Positions 13,696 through 20,456 of a stretch of 20,456 bases of DNA are shown here, piece by piece. How positions within the stretch are numbered: position 1 is the stretch's first letter; every line of letters begins with the position of its first letter. This stretch comes from Chloroflexota bacterium. Lineage in GTDB: Bacteria; Chloroflexota; Anaerolineae; UBA7937. The stretch covers positions 1 to 20,456 of the forward strand of contig DMLA01000017.1 in assembly GCA_003453555.1 (NCBI GenBank), given 5' to 3'. The translations under genes were made by a program, and so were the position numbers. The notes below the pieces were generated by a model. That model saw only the letters and a list, made by a program, of their open reading frames with translations, had not been told where the DNA came from and did no database searches.

Positions 13696-15978
13696 TTAAA
13701 GTATGGGCGGCATCTTCAAGGCTGGATGGTCGTGTTCCTCCAGCCAAGCCACCAGTTCCTCCACCGTGGTCACGTTTCGCTCATCGGCTATCCTATCGAT
13801 GAGGTCTGGGTCGCCTTCCCTCTCGGCTACGGCTTTCAGTTCCTCGGCCATGCTCTCCTTCAGGAAGGAGGACATCCAGACCACCCGCTTAAACCCTCCA
13901 TCGGGCCTGATGAACTTCTTGCTGGCGAGATAATATTTGCCCACCCCCATCACCCCTGGGGTCTGCAGTCCACCTCCAGCCATACCCGCCAGGGTAGAGA
14001 AGGTCATCCCTGCTGGGGTCATGCTGGGGTCCTCCCGGGAGACCACCATAATCCCGTTGGCCTCGGGGATGACCATGGCGATGCATTCGAAGCAACCGCA
14101 GGCGGTCATGGGATCCTCCATAATGGAGTACATGGAAACTTTCTCCACCGTGTGATTGGAGTGCTCGTAGACGAAGTCGATAGGCCCTTGCCAGTAGCCC
14201 TTGTCAGAATCCAAAGGCTCTCCCTTGGGAACCGGCTGATTAGGCCCGGTGGGGTTTATCTGATGGGACGCTTTGCAATCCAGCCAGTTGTAGGCTCCGC
14301 AGAGCCCCAACCGCTCCGGGCTCACCACACAAACATGATTGGGGGCGAAAGACTGGCAGAGGGTACAAGAATAGAACGCATCCACCGACTCATCGGTCAT
14401 CTCCACCAACCGCTTGTTCCGCACATCATAGGCCGCGCGGGCTACCTCCAGCCACTCCTTCATCTTCTCAGGGTCGGTGTAGATGGTAACCTGTACCTTA
14501 TCCACGATGGCCTCGAAATCGGAGTGGAACCGAGCATAGAGGATATCCCCGAAATGCCGCAGGGTTAACCCTTTCTCAGCAGCCGATTTGCTCACCCGGA
14601 TCCAGGCTATATCTCGCTGGCCGATATGCTGCACGCCTGAGGCCCCGTTTATGAAATAGTGGATCTGTCGCTCCAAGACAGGCTCGAAATCCTCCTGCAT
14701 CTTCCTTCCCGCCACCTCCACCACGATACCCAGGTCCATATACCCGCCTTCCTCCACATCTTCGAAGCCCGGCCCCACGATCTCTATCTTCCCATCCTCC
14801 ACCTCATCCAGATCTCTCATCCGCAGGTACTCGAAGGCCCGAGAGTACTTACCCCCGAACTCGATCCGCATATCAGCCCTCTTCACCCGCTCCCCCTCGA
14901 AGGCTGAGCCGTAGGGGATGGGGATGGGGATCTCGGCGATTTTCACCTTCACCCCTCGTACCTCTATGCACCTCTGGACCAACCTCGTTGCTCGTTCCAG
15001 ATCGTCTTTCCCTTCGATATCGTCGAAGGGCATGGAGATGACATGCTCATACTGGGTGACGCCCGTGGGAAGTATCTCCGGTATCACCGTATCGGCGATA
15101 ACCGGGAAGCCATAACTTATGACCCCCCCAGCGGTGGCATACTTCAGGTCATCCACCTCGCCCAAGGCCAAACCAAAGGCGAATACGCGGAACTTGTTAT
15201 ATAAGAAGATCTCCCGCGTCTGGCCGCCCTTCTTCCCTCCGAAGGTGAGAGCGGCACGGGTGGCGAAGCCCGCGGCGTAGATGGCGGAGATGGTATCGGT
15301 GCCGAAGGGGACGGTATAGGTGTCATACCCCAACTCCACCCCCTCTTCCGTCAGTTGGTGGATGATGCTCCGTCCGTTCACGTTGCCGCAGAGGAAGACC
15401 AAGATATTCCTCATCTGGAGCTCCCGCACGATCTTCACCGCCACCTCGTTGGACTTGGCAGCGCCTATGATAGCAGCGAAACCGGGCATGCGGCCATCCA
15501 CCAATTGGATACCCCAAGAACGTAACTGGATATCATCGATGGGGCCATTGAGCCGCCCCTCTACACCCCCCTCTTCGGCCTCATCGGGGCTGGTAAAGGT
15601 ACCACCAGCCAGGCGGAATCCGGGAAGCCGCTCGGGCTGCTCACCGTATATGAAGCGGATCCCCATGATCACCTCCTCAGCCAGGAGGGTCGCGATCCCG
15701 CAGTCGAGGGCCTCCCCTAGATAAGGGGTCCACAGCCTATCTTCGGGCACAGGGTGGAGCAGAGACCTGGCGTGCTCCAAAACCGGTTTCAGGTCCCCCA
15801 ACCTCTCCACTTCCGTCCCCGTAATGCCTAAGATCACCGGTAGGTAGTACCCGGTGTTAGGGAAGGCGACCTTGGTATCGGGACCGTGCTCGGCCAAAGC
15901 CTTCTCGAACAGGTCCTCAGCCTCCTTCACAATCCGATTAGCGCCCCTAATCCCTCTAGTGGCTATATATCTAGACAT
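13696..15978 (-). CDS. acsB: Acetyl-CoA synthase (CODH/ACS alpha subunit)
   Basis: AcsB condenses CO, a methyl group and CoA into acetyl-CoA at the Ni-Ni-[4Fe-4S] A-cluster. The A-cluster ligands are all present: Cys538, Cys541, Cys550 and Cys560 (SCTLCQSFAPNHVCV... and GLCGAYNWLDC), plus the CGC motif Cys627-Gly628-Cys629 in ACGCFECI. Each is exactly 32 positions beyond the Moorella residues 506, 509, 518, 528 and 595/597, so the 760-residue protein carries about 30 extra N-terminal residues but no internal change between these sites. It is a full-length bacterial ACS with the N-terminal CODH-contacting domain, not the short archaeal CdhC form. The ATG at 15976-15978 has AGGAGG upstream, and acsA ends 23 nt before. 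With AcsA it forms the bifunctional CODH/ACS complex. Confidence 0.98.
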   Translation of the reverse strand: MSRYIATRGIRGANRIVKEAEDLFEKALAEHGPDTKVAFPNTGYYLPVILGITGTEVERLGDLKPVLEHARSLLHPVPEDRLWTPYLGEALDCGIATLLAEEVIMGIRFIYGEQPERLPGFRLAGGTFTSPDEAEEGGVEGRLNGPIDDIQLRSWGIQLVDGRMPGFAAIIGAAKSNEVAVKIVRELQMRNILVFLCGNVNGRSIIHQLTEEGVELGYDTYTVPFGTDTISAIYAAGFATRAALTFGGKKGGQTREIFLYNKFRVFAFGLALGEVDDLKYATAGGVISYGFPVIADTVIPEILPTGVTQYEHVISMPFDDIEGKDDLERATRLVQRCIEVRGVKVKIAEIPIPIPYGSAFEGERVKRADMRIEFGGKYSRAFEYLRMRDLDEVEDGKIEIVGPGFEDVEEGGYMDLGIVVEVAGRKMQEDFEPVLERQIHYFINGASGVQHIGQRDIAWIRVSKSAAEKGLTLRHFGDILYARFHSDFEAIVDKVQVTIYTDPEKMKEWLEVARAAYDVRNKRLVEMTDESVDAFYSCTLCQSFAPNHVCVVSPERLGLCGAYNWLDCKASHQINPTGPNQPVPKGEPLDSDKGYWQGPIDFVYEHSNHTVEKVSMYSIMEDPMTACGCFECIAMVIPEANGIMVVSREDPSMTPAGMTFSTLAGMAGGGLQTPGVMGVGKYYLASKKFIRPDGGFKRVVWMSSFLKESMAEELKAVAEREGDPDLIDRIADERNVTTVEELVAWLEEHDHPALKMPPIL

Positions 15979-16001
15979 TCTAGGTTTCCTCCTGCCTTCC
16001 C

Positions 16002-17978
16002 TTACTTGAGCCTGGGCTCTCTATAGAGGCTCACCGGCTCGCCCTTCTCGAGGAGAGCAAGCCACTCCTCCATCCGCCGATCCCCGCTCCGGCCGAAGCG
16101 GCTGGGATCGTACTCTTCAAGACCCAAGGCTTCCCTCTTCTTATCTATATGTTCCAGCGCTTTCTCAACCGCCTCCTCAGGGTCGGCGATGAACTCCAGT
16201 TTCCCCCCGACACGCTCCTCCCAACCCTCGCTGAGGAAGTGATCCACGATGGGGCTGTTCGCTACCGGCGATTCACTGCCCATGATGGTATAGACGCCGG
16301 AGCCGGCGCAGTAGGAGCCGATGGAGATCGCCTTCTCGCTCATCCACTCAGGAGCGAACCCCACTCCTGGTAGGTCGGCGATATCCTCCCCCAAGCCTCC
16401 TTCGGTGGCCATCTGGCTTAGCGTAGTGAGAATGCGGGCGTTGTCCACGCAGGAGCCCACATGTAAAACTGGCGGGATGCCCACCGTCTCGCAGATCTCC
16501 CTGAGGCCGGGTCCGGCATACCTCGCCGCCTCAGGGGAGAGGAGGCCGTACTTCGCGGCGGCGATGGCTCCGCACCCGGTCATCGCTACTAACACATCGT
16601 TCTTAATCATCTCCCTTACGATGTACTCATGGGAGGCATCCTGGCATCGGCGGGGGTTGTTGCAACCCACCACTCCAGCCACGCCCCGCAGCCGCCCTTG
16701 TATGACAGCATCGTTTAAGGGGCGGAAGGAGCCGCGATAGAAACCGCCCAAAGCATAATTGATATATTCATGGGAGAAGCCGGCCACTAAATGGTTTATC
16801 TCCTTCGGGATATGCGTATCCTGGCGGTTGGGGAAGTTATCGATCCCCATCTTCACGATCTCTTTAGCCATCTCCAGGGCTCGATGTTCATCGAACTCGA
16901 CGTGCGTGGCCCCTTCGATGTGGGCCTTGGGGGAAGTGGTGACCAACTTGGTGTGGAATTGGTCAGCCAAGGGGGCCAGAGCCTGCATGATGCATTGTAT
17001 ATCGACGATCATCAGCTCTATGGCTCCAGTCATCATAGCCAGCTCCTGGCTGAGGAAATTCCCGATGGTGGGCACCCCCTGGCGCATCAGCGTCTCGTTC
17101 GCTGTGCAGCAGATGCCGGTGAGGTTGATCCCCTTGGCCCCCTTCGATTTGGCGTACTCGATCATCTCCGGGTCCCTGACCGCCAGCAGGATCATCTCCG
17201 AGAGGACCGGCTCGTGGCCGTGGACCACGATATTCACCTCATCTTCCTTCAATGCTCCCATATTCACATTCGCCGTGAGCGGGACCGGTGAGCCGAAGAG
17301 AATATCAGTGATGTCGGTGGCCAGCATGCTCCCGCCCCAGCCATCGGACAAAGCGTTGCGCAGTGCAGCCATCAAGATGCTCTCATACCATTGATCGGTT
17401 CCCACGTGGGTGCGATGCATCAGCTCCACCACCTCCCGGTCGATCCCTCGGGGGGCGACGCCCGCCTTGCGCCAGATCTCCTGGCGTTTCTTGGGGGCTC
17501 GTTGGAGGTAGAGCAACTCCCCCTTCTGCTGGCCGATCTGAGCCAGGGCCACCTCGGCCGTCTCCTTGGCTATCTCCATCGTCTCACGGTTCTCGGTTTC
17601 CACGCCCAGAAACTGAGCCACTTCCAATAATTTCTTCACATCGCGGATCTCGTAATCAGGAGCCTCCCCCTCAGCGGCGGCCAGAAGGGTAAGGGCCATA
17701 TCGCGGCCGTGGTCCGAGTGAGCAGAGGCCCCGCTGGCCACCATGCGAGCGAAGTTGCGGGCCGCGATGGTCTCCCTGGTGGCCCCGCAGATGCCCCTAT
17801 CATGCTTGCCCACCAGACGGCAAGGACCCATGCTGCAGTTCTTACAACAGGCGCCTGCGCTTCCGATGGGACAAGGCTTCATCTCCTCCGCTCGATCGAA
17901 AGCGGTGGATATGCCCATCTCCTCCGCCCGCTGCAACATCTCCGCTACTGCCGGATCGATAGTTCGATTACCGGTCAT
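16002..17978 (-). CDS. acsA: Ni-Fe-S carbon monoxide dehydrogenase (CODH/ACS beta subunit)
   Basis: AcsA (CooS family) reduces CO2 to CO at a Ni-Fe-S C-cluster and feeds CO through a tunnel to AcsB. From the ATG at 17976-17978 (GAGGAGG 5 nt upstream) it has 658 residues; the longer GTG start at 18002 lacks a ribosome site. N-terminal B- and D-cluster cysteines are Cys36, Cys44, Cys45, Cys48, Cys53 and Cys64 (KPCPIGSAGACCKNCSMGPC and GICGA). C-cluster segments follow: VNIVVHGHEPVLSEM with the metal-binding His, TGICCTANE, GVVGCNNPRR, AMTGCGAIAAAKYG, HVGSCVDNARI, and the late SYCAGSGVYTIMG. No key residue appears lost. It directly precedes acsB and follows the HMA-fold gene, an acsA-acsB order as in acetogens. 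Confidence 0.97.
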   Translation of the reverse strand: MTGNRTIDPAVAEMLQRAEEMGISTAFDRAEEMKPCPIGSAGACCKNCSMGPCRLVGKHDRGICGATRETIAARNFARMVASGASAHSDHGRDMALTLLAAAEGEAPDYEIRDVKKLLEVAQFLGVETENRETMEIAKETAEVALAQIGQQKGELLYLQRAPKKRQEIWRKAGVAPRGIDREVVELMHRTHVGTDQWYESILMAALRNALSDGWGGSMLATDITDILFGSPVPLTANVNMGALKEDEVNIVVHGHEPVLSEMILLAVRDPEMIEYAKSKGAKGINLTGICCTANETLMRQGVPTIGNFLSQELAMMTGAIELMIVDIQCIMQALAPLADQFHTKLVTTSPKAHIEGATHVEFDEHRALEMAKEIVKMGIDNFPNRQDTHIPKEINHLVAGFSHEYINYALGGFYRGSFRPLNDAVIQGRLRGVAGVVGCNNPRRCQDASHEYIVREMIKNDVLVAMTGCGAIAAAKYGLLSPEAARYAGPGLREICETVGIPPVLHVGSCVDNARILTTLSQMATEGGLGEDIADLPGVGFAPEWMSEKAISIGSYCAGSGVYTIMGSESPVANSPIVDHFLSEGWEERVGGKLEFIADPEEAVEKALEHIDKKREALGLEEYDPSRFGRSGDRRMEEWLALLEKGEPVSLYREPRLK

Positions 17979-18045
17979 CTTCTCCTCCTCTTCTAGGGAC
18001 ACCGTAGCCTAATCGCTCAGTGCCACCTGCCATCCCACGCAAAGG

Positions 18046-18378
18046 CTAGTAGAGCCTGAACTCCCCAGACATCTCCAAATCGACCTTATTCGTCTCGGTA
18101 ACCCGTCCAATCAACTGGAACCAAGGGGACCTGTCCTCTTTCCCCTCAGGCACGCTAGCAACTTCCCAATCCTCACCCGGCCCGTAGCCAGCGGCCTGCA
18201 ACTTTTCTTCGATGGTCTCTGGAGAAGTCAGGTCGGGATCATAACTGACTTGCACGATCTTGAAAGCCGAACTAGCCATCACCTCCTCCACCCCATCCAA
18301 ACCCAAGAGTGCATCTCGAACAGCCTTGACGTGGTGATCAGCGTACATCTTGGGCACCTTAAATGTAGTCTGCTCCAT
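18046..18378 (-). CDS. HMA-fold small protein lacking the CxxC metal motif (110 aa)
   Basis: Residues 4-66 follow the heavy-metal-associated (CopZ/MerP) pattern: strand, KVPKMYADHHVKAVRDAL helix, DGVEEV turn, IVQVSYDPDLTSPETIEEKL and an AAGYG end. Where metallochaperones have MxCxxC, this protein has Met11-Tyr-Ala13-Asp-His15-His16, so both cysteines are replaced and two adjacent histidines sit at the site. The remaining 44 residues are a tail (WFQLIGRVTETNKVDLEMSG) I do not recognise. The ATG at 18376-18378 has AGGAGG 6 nt upstream; the in-frame TTG before it is less likely. It is the first gene after the strong promoter and directly precedes acsA, so a role in CODH metal handling, perhaps nickel, or in protein assembly is plausible but inferred. 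The fold call is fairly good; function is unknown. Confidence 0.75.
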   Translation of the reverse strand: MEQTTFKVPKMYADHHVKAVRDALLGLDGVEEVMASSAFKIVQVSYDPDLTSPETIEEKLQAAGYGPGEDWEVASVPEGKEDRSPWFQLIGRVTETNKVDLEMSGEFRLY

Positions 18379-18425
18379 CAACCACCTCCTAGAAATAGAC
18401 TCTCTCCCCGCGGAGACGAAATGAA

Positions 18426-18460
18426 AGCCCTCCCGCCGTCTATGACGGCCTTCGTGGGCT
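18426..18460 (-). other. Structured 5' leader of the CODH/ACS operon
   Basis: Between the promoter and the first gene lies a leader of roughly 80-90 nt. It contains a perfect 6-bp stem GCCGTC (18435-18440) / GACGGC (18444-18449) with a 3-nt loop, nested in an outer AGCCC (18426-18430) / GGGCT (18456-18460) stem. It would form close to the 5' end of the mRNA. I recognise no riboswitch class. It could stabilise the message or take part in attenuation. Confidence 0.4.
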
Positions 18461-18469
18461 ACTCACATT

Positions 18470-18498
18470 ATTATGCCATAAAGGAACGCCACTGTCAA
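18470..18498 (-). promoter_or_regulatory. Sigma70-type promoter for the CODH/ACS operon
   Basis: On the minus strand TTGACA (18493-18498) is followed by a 17-bp spacer and CATAAT (18470-18475), a near-perfect housekeeping promoter. It sits between the fhs terminator and the HMA-fold gene and is the only strong promoter I see for the long gene series. Its -35 hexamer lies within TTTGACA, which resembles one box of the fhs repeat promoter, but no 11-bp-spaced neighbours are present and its distance to the -10 differs. Confidence 0.8.
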
Positions 18499-18525
18499 AG
18501 CGGACAACTATAGTTAACTTAAGGA

Positions 18526-18550
18526 GAGGGGGCACCAAAGGTGCCCCCTC
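18526..18550 (-). terminator. Hairpin terminator after fhs
   Basis: A perfect 11-bp stem, GAGGGGGCACC (18526-18536) and GGTGCCCCCTC (18540-18550), with a 3-nt loop begins 12 nt after the fhs stop. The tract after it on the minus strand (TCCTTAAGTTAACT) is only moderately T-rich, but stem strength and position make it a likely terminator that separates fhs from the promoter of the next operon. Confidence 0.75.
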
Positions 18551-18562
18551 TTCAAAGGGGCT

Positions 18563-20302
18563 CTAAAAGAGTCCTACCGTCTTCCCCTCCTCATCGATAT
18601 CCACATTCATGAAGACAGGGCGGGAGGGCAATCCGGGCATGGTCCTCATCTCGCCGCAGAGCGGATAGAGGAAGCCCGCACCTACCGAAGCCCTCACGTC
18701 AGGGATAGGCAGGTTGTAGTTCTTGGGCACGCCCTTCCAGTTAGGGTCGTGGGAGAGGGAGAGGTGGGTCTTGGCCATATTGATAGGCAACTTATCGTAC
18801 CCTAACTTGGTGTAGAGGTTGATCTTCGCCTCCGCCGCAGCCGAATAGTCCACCCCATCAGCCCCATAGACCTTGGTGGCGATGGTCTCGATCTTCTCCT
18901 TGATGGGGATATCCAAGGGATAGAGGAACTTGAAGTCGCTGGGCTTTTCGCAAGCCTTCACCACCGCCTCCGCCAGGGCGGCACCACCTTCGCCGCCCTT
19001 GGCCCACACCTCGCTCACCACCGCATCTTCCGCCCCGGCGGCCACCGCTGCCTCTCTCACCATCTCTATCTCGGCCTCGGTATCTGTAGTGAACTTATTG
19101 ATAGCCACGACCACCGGCACGCCAAATCCCAGCGCGATCTTGATGTTTGCCTCCAGATTGGCCAGCCCTTTCCTGAGAAGGTCTAGGTTCTCCTCCTCGT
19201 AGGCCGGATCTAGCGGCCTACCGGCCACCACTCGTGGGCCGCCACCATGCATCTTGAGGGCTCGGATGGAAGCCACTATCACCACACAGTTGGGGATCAG
19301 CCCTGAGTATCGGCACTTGATGTCGAAGAACTTCTCCATGCCGCAGTCGGCGCCGAAGCCGGACTCGGTGACCAGATAGCCATCGGAGACCAGTTTTAGC
19401 CCTATCATGTCGGCGATGATAGAAGAGTTACCATGGGCTATGTTGGCGAAGGGGCCGGCATGGACGAAAGCCGGGCTGTGTTCCAGAGTCTGCATCAGGT
19501 TGGGCATGAGGGCCTCTTTCATGAGCACGGTCATCGCGCCAGCCACGCCCAAGTCTTCGGCCGTGACCGGGTTCCTCTTCTTGTCGGTGCCGATGACGAT
19601 GCGACCTAGCCGTTTACGCAGGTCGAAGAGGTCGGTGGTTAAGGCTAGGATAGCCATCACTTCCGAAGCGACGGTGATGTCGAAGCCGGACTGGCGGGGA
19701 CGGCCATCCCACTTGGTGCCCAAGCCTATGATGACGTTCCGCAGGGCTCGATCGTTGACATCAACCACGCGGTTCCAGGTAATGCTATAGGGGTCGATAT
19801 CCAGTCGAGTGAGCCCTCTCTTGGCTAACTGCTCATCAGTCTGCCAATCTTCATGCATTATGCGGGCGTCGATAGCCGCTGCCAGGAGGTTGTGCGCCGC
19901 CCCCACGGCATGGATATCGCCGGTGAGGTGGAGGTTGAAGTCCTCCATGGGAACGATCTGGGAATAGCCACCACCGGCGGCCCCACCCTTGATGCCGAAA
20001 GTGGGACCCTGTGAAGGTTGCCGGATAACGGTGAATACCTTCTTGCCGATATAGTTGAGTCCTTGACTCACCCCGATAGTGGTCACGGTCTTTCCTTCAC
20101 CCAGAGGGGTCGGAGTGATGGCCGTGACATCAATGTATTTGCCGTTGGGCCGATCCTTGAGTCTTTCAAGGACATCTAGATGGACCTTGGCCTTATATTT
20201 GCCGTAGAGGTCCAGATCATCCTCCCCCAGCCCCAGTTCCTCGGCGATTTCCAAGATAGGTCGTAATTTCGCCGCTTGAGCGATCTCCAGATCAGATAGC
20301 AT
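18563..20302 (-). CDS. fhs: Formate-tetrahydrofolate ligase
   Basis: Fhs activates formate with ATP and THF to 10-formyl-THF, the entry step of the methyl branch (or the ATP-yielding exit step if run in reverse). From the ATG at 20300-20302 the protein has 579 residues, near the usual 555-560 of the family. It has the phosphate-binding loop TPTPLGEGKTVTT at about 63-75, RQPSQGPTFGIKGGAAGGGY, FNLHLTGDIHAV, the central VRASVGAGFLYPLCGEM near the C-terminus and MPGLPSRP. The frame stays open to 20365, but that extension reads through the -10 element. AAGGAGG at 20310-20316, 7 nt before the ATG, fixes the start. It forms a single-gene unit with its own repeat promoter and a terminator. No formate dehydrogenase is next to it, so formate must come from elsewhere in the genome or from outside. 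Confidence 0.98.
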   Translation of the reverse strand: MLSDLEIAQAAKLRPILEIAEELGLGEDDLDLYGKYKAKVHLDVLERLKDRPNGKYIDVTAITPTPLGEGKTVTTIGVSQGLNYIGKKVFTVIRQPSQGPTFGIKGGAAGGGYSQIVPMEDFNLHLTGDIHAVGAAHNLLAAAIDARIMHEDWQTDEQLAKRGLTRLDIDPYSITWNRVVDVNDRALRNVIIGLGTKWDGRPRQSGFDITVASEVMAILALTTDLFDLRKRLGRIVIGTDKKRNPVTAEDLGVAGAMTVLMKEALMPNLMQTLEHSPAFVHAGPFANIAHGNSSIIADMIGLKLVSDGYLVTESGFGADCGMEKFFDIKCRYSGLIPNCVVIVASIRALKMHGGGPRVVAGRPLDPAYEEENLDLLRKGLANLEANIKIALGFGVPVVVAINKFTTDTEAEIEMVREAAVAAGAEDAVVSEVWAKGGEGGAALAEAVVKACEKPSDFKFLYPLDIPIKEKIETIATKVYGADGVDYSAAAEAKINLYTKLGYDKLPINMAKTHLSLSHDPNWKGVPKNYNLPIPDVRASVGAGFLYPLCGEMRTMPGLPSRPVFMNVDIDEEGKTVGLF

Positions 20303-20344
20303 TTTTGTGCCTCCTTGTGAATATATGAGCAGCCCCAGACAAAT

Positions 20345-20399
20345 ATTATACCAGAAGCAAGTCAAAAGGAGGTCAAAATATGGTCAAAATCAGGTCAAA
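20345..20399 (-). promoter_or_regulatory. Promoter with four 11-bp-phased TTTGACC boxes (fhs)
   Basis: Plus-strand heptamers AGTCAAA (20360), GGTCAAA (20371), GGTCAAA (20382) and GGTCAAA (20393) are spaced exactly 11 bp. On the minus strand this is TTTGACC-N4 three times and then TTTGACT. After exactly 9 nt comes a perfect TATAAT (20345-20350). The layout, including the 9-nt distance, is the same as at 530-584, and the 19-mer AGGTCAAAATATGGTCAAA occurs in both places. No -35 hexamer stands at the usual 16-18 bp, so activator-dependent initiation is likely. The remaining bases to the window end show nothing I can name. Confidence 0.82.
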
Positions 20400-20456
20400 G
20401 CGGGAAAACCGGGCTAGAAAGGGAGAAGGACTCTGGGCCAGATTGTAGGAAAGGAC

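Noticed and set aside
17979..18002. GTG start eight codons upstream for acsA
   Set aside because: No ribosome site precedes it, whereas GAGGAGG lies 5 nt before the ATG at 17978.
18493..18499. TTTGACA before the CODH/ACS operon as a member of the TTTGACC repeat arrays
   Set aside because: It is single, has no partner 11 bp away, and lies 17 bp rather than 9 bp from the -10, so it is an ordinary -35.
20303..20365. Upstream extension of the fhs reading frame beginning at 20365
   Set aside because: It reads through the TATAAT and the first repeat box and lacks a ribosome site, while AAGGAGG sits 7 nt before the ATG at 20302.

Overview
The window carries a nearly complete bacterial Wood-Ljungdahl (reductive acetyl-CoA) gene cluster. 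Fifteen of its sixteen recognisable protein genes lie on the minus strand and run from about 20.3 kb down to 0.75 kb, with a small coiled-coil gene beyond that. The proteins are of bacterial type (AcsA-AcsE, Fhs, FolD, MetF/MetV, Hdr-like subunits), not archaeal Cdh type. The host is therefore an anaerobic bacterium that makes or breaks acetyl-CoA with tetrahydrofolate as C1 carrier. The G+C-rich sequence, the DUF763-like gene at the left edge and the protein character suggest an uncultured deep-branching, possibly thermophilic lineage such as Chloroflexota or an anaerobic Actinobacteriota group. I cannot fix the phylum from sequence alone.

Layout in transcription order on the minus strand. 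(1) fhs (formate-THF ligase) stands alone, with its own promoter built from four 11-bp-phased TTTGACC-type boxes and a strong hairpin after its stop. (2) A near-consensus TTGACA-17-CATAAT promoter and an 80-nt structured leader follow. (3) One long, tightly packed series comes next: an HMA-fold small protein without its CxxC, acsA/cooS (CO dehydrogenase), acsB (acetyl-CoA synthase), acsD and acsC (corrinoid protein), acsE (methyltransferase), a malic enzyme, a tandem HdrA-like flavoprotein, metV, metF, a metallophosphoesterase, cooC (nickel-insertion ATPase), an HdrC-HdrB fusion and folD. A hairpin ends the series. (4) A 68-codon coiled-coil gene follows, driven by a second copy of the TTTGACC-repeat promoter. 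(5) A bidirectional hairpin separates it from the 3' end of a convergent plus-strand DUF763-like gene.

How the genes work together: Fhs, the bifunctional FolD and MetF/MetV with the Hdr-like subunits carry formate to methyl-THF. AcsE passes the methyl group to the AcsCD corrinoid protein. AcsA reduces CO2 to CO, and AcsB joins CO, methyl and CoA. CooC matures the Ni centres, and the HMA-fold protein may also handle metal. Malic enzyme could connect the pyruvate made from acetyl-CoA to C4 acids. No formate dehydrogenase, hydrogenase, MvhD or corrinoid-reactivating protein is seen in the window.

The most notable observations are the paired PhoB/OmpR-like repeat promoters, the CxxC-less HMA protein heading the CODH/ACS operon, a two-module HdrA that stops at the first cysteine of its expected C-terminal ferredoxin, and an AcsE with an internal insertion of about 45 residues. 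No stretch longer than 300 bases lacks a gene. No tRNA, rRNA, CRISPR array or insertion sequence was seen.
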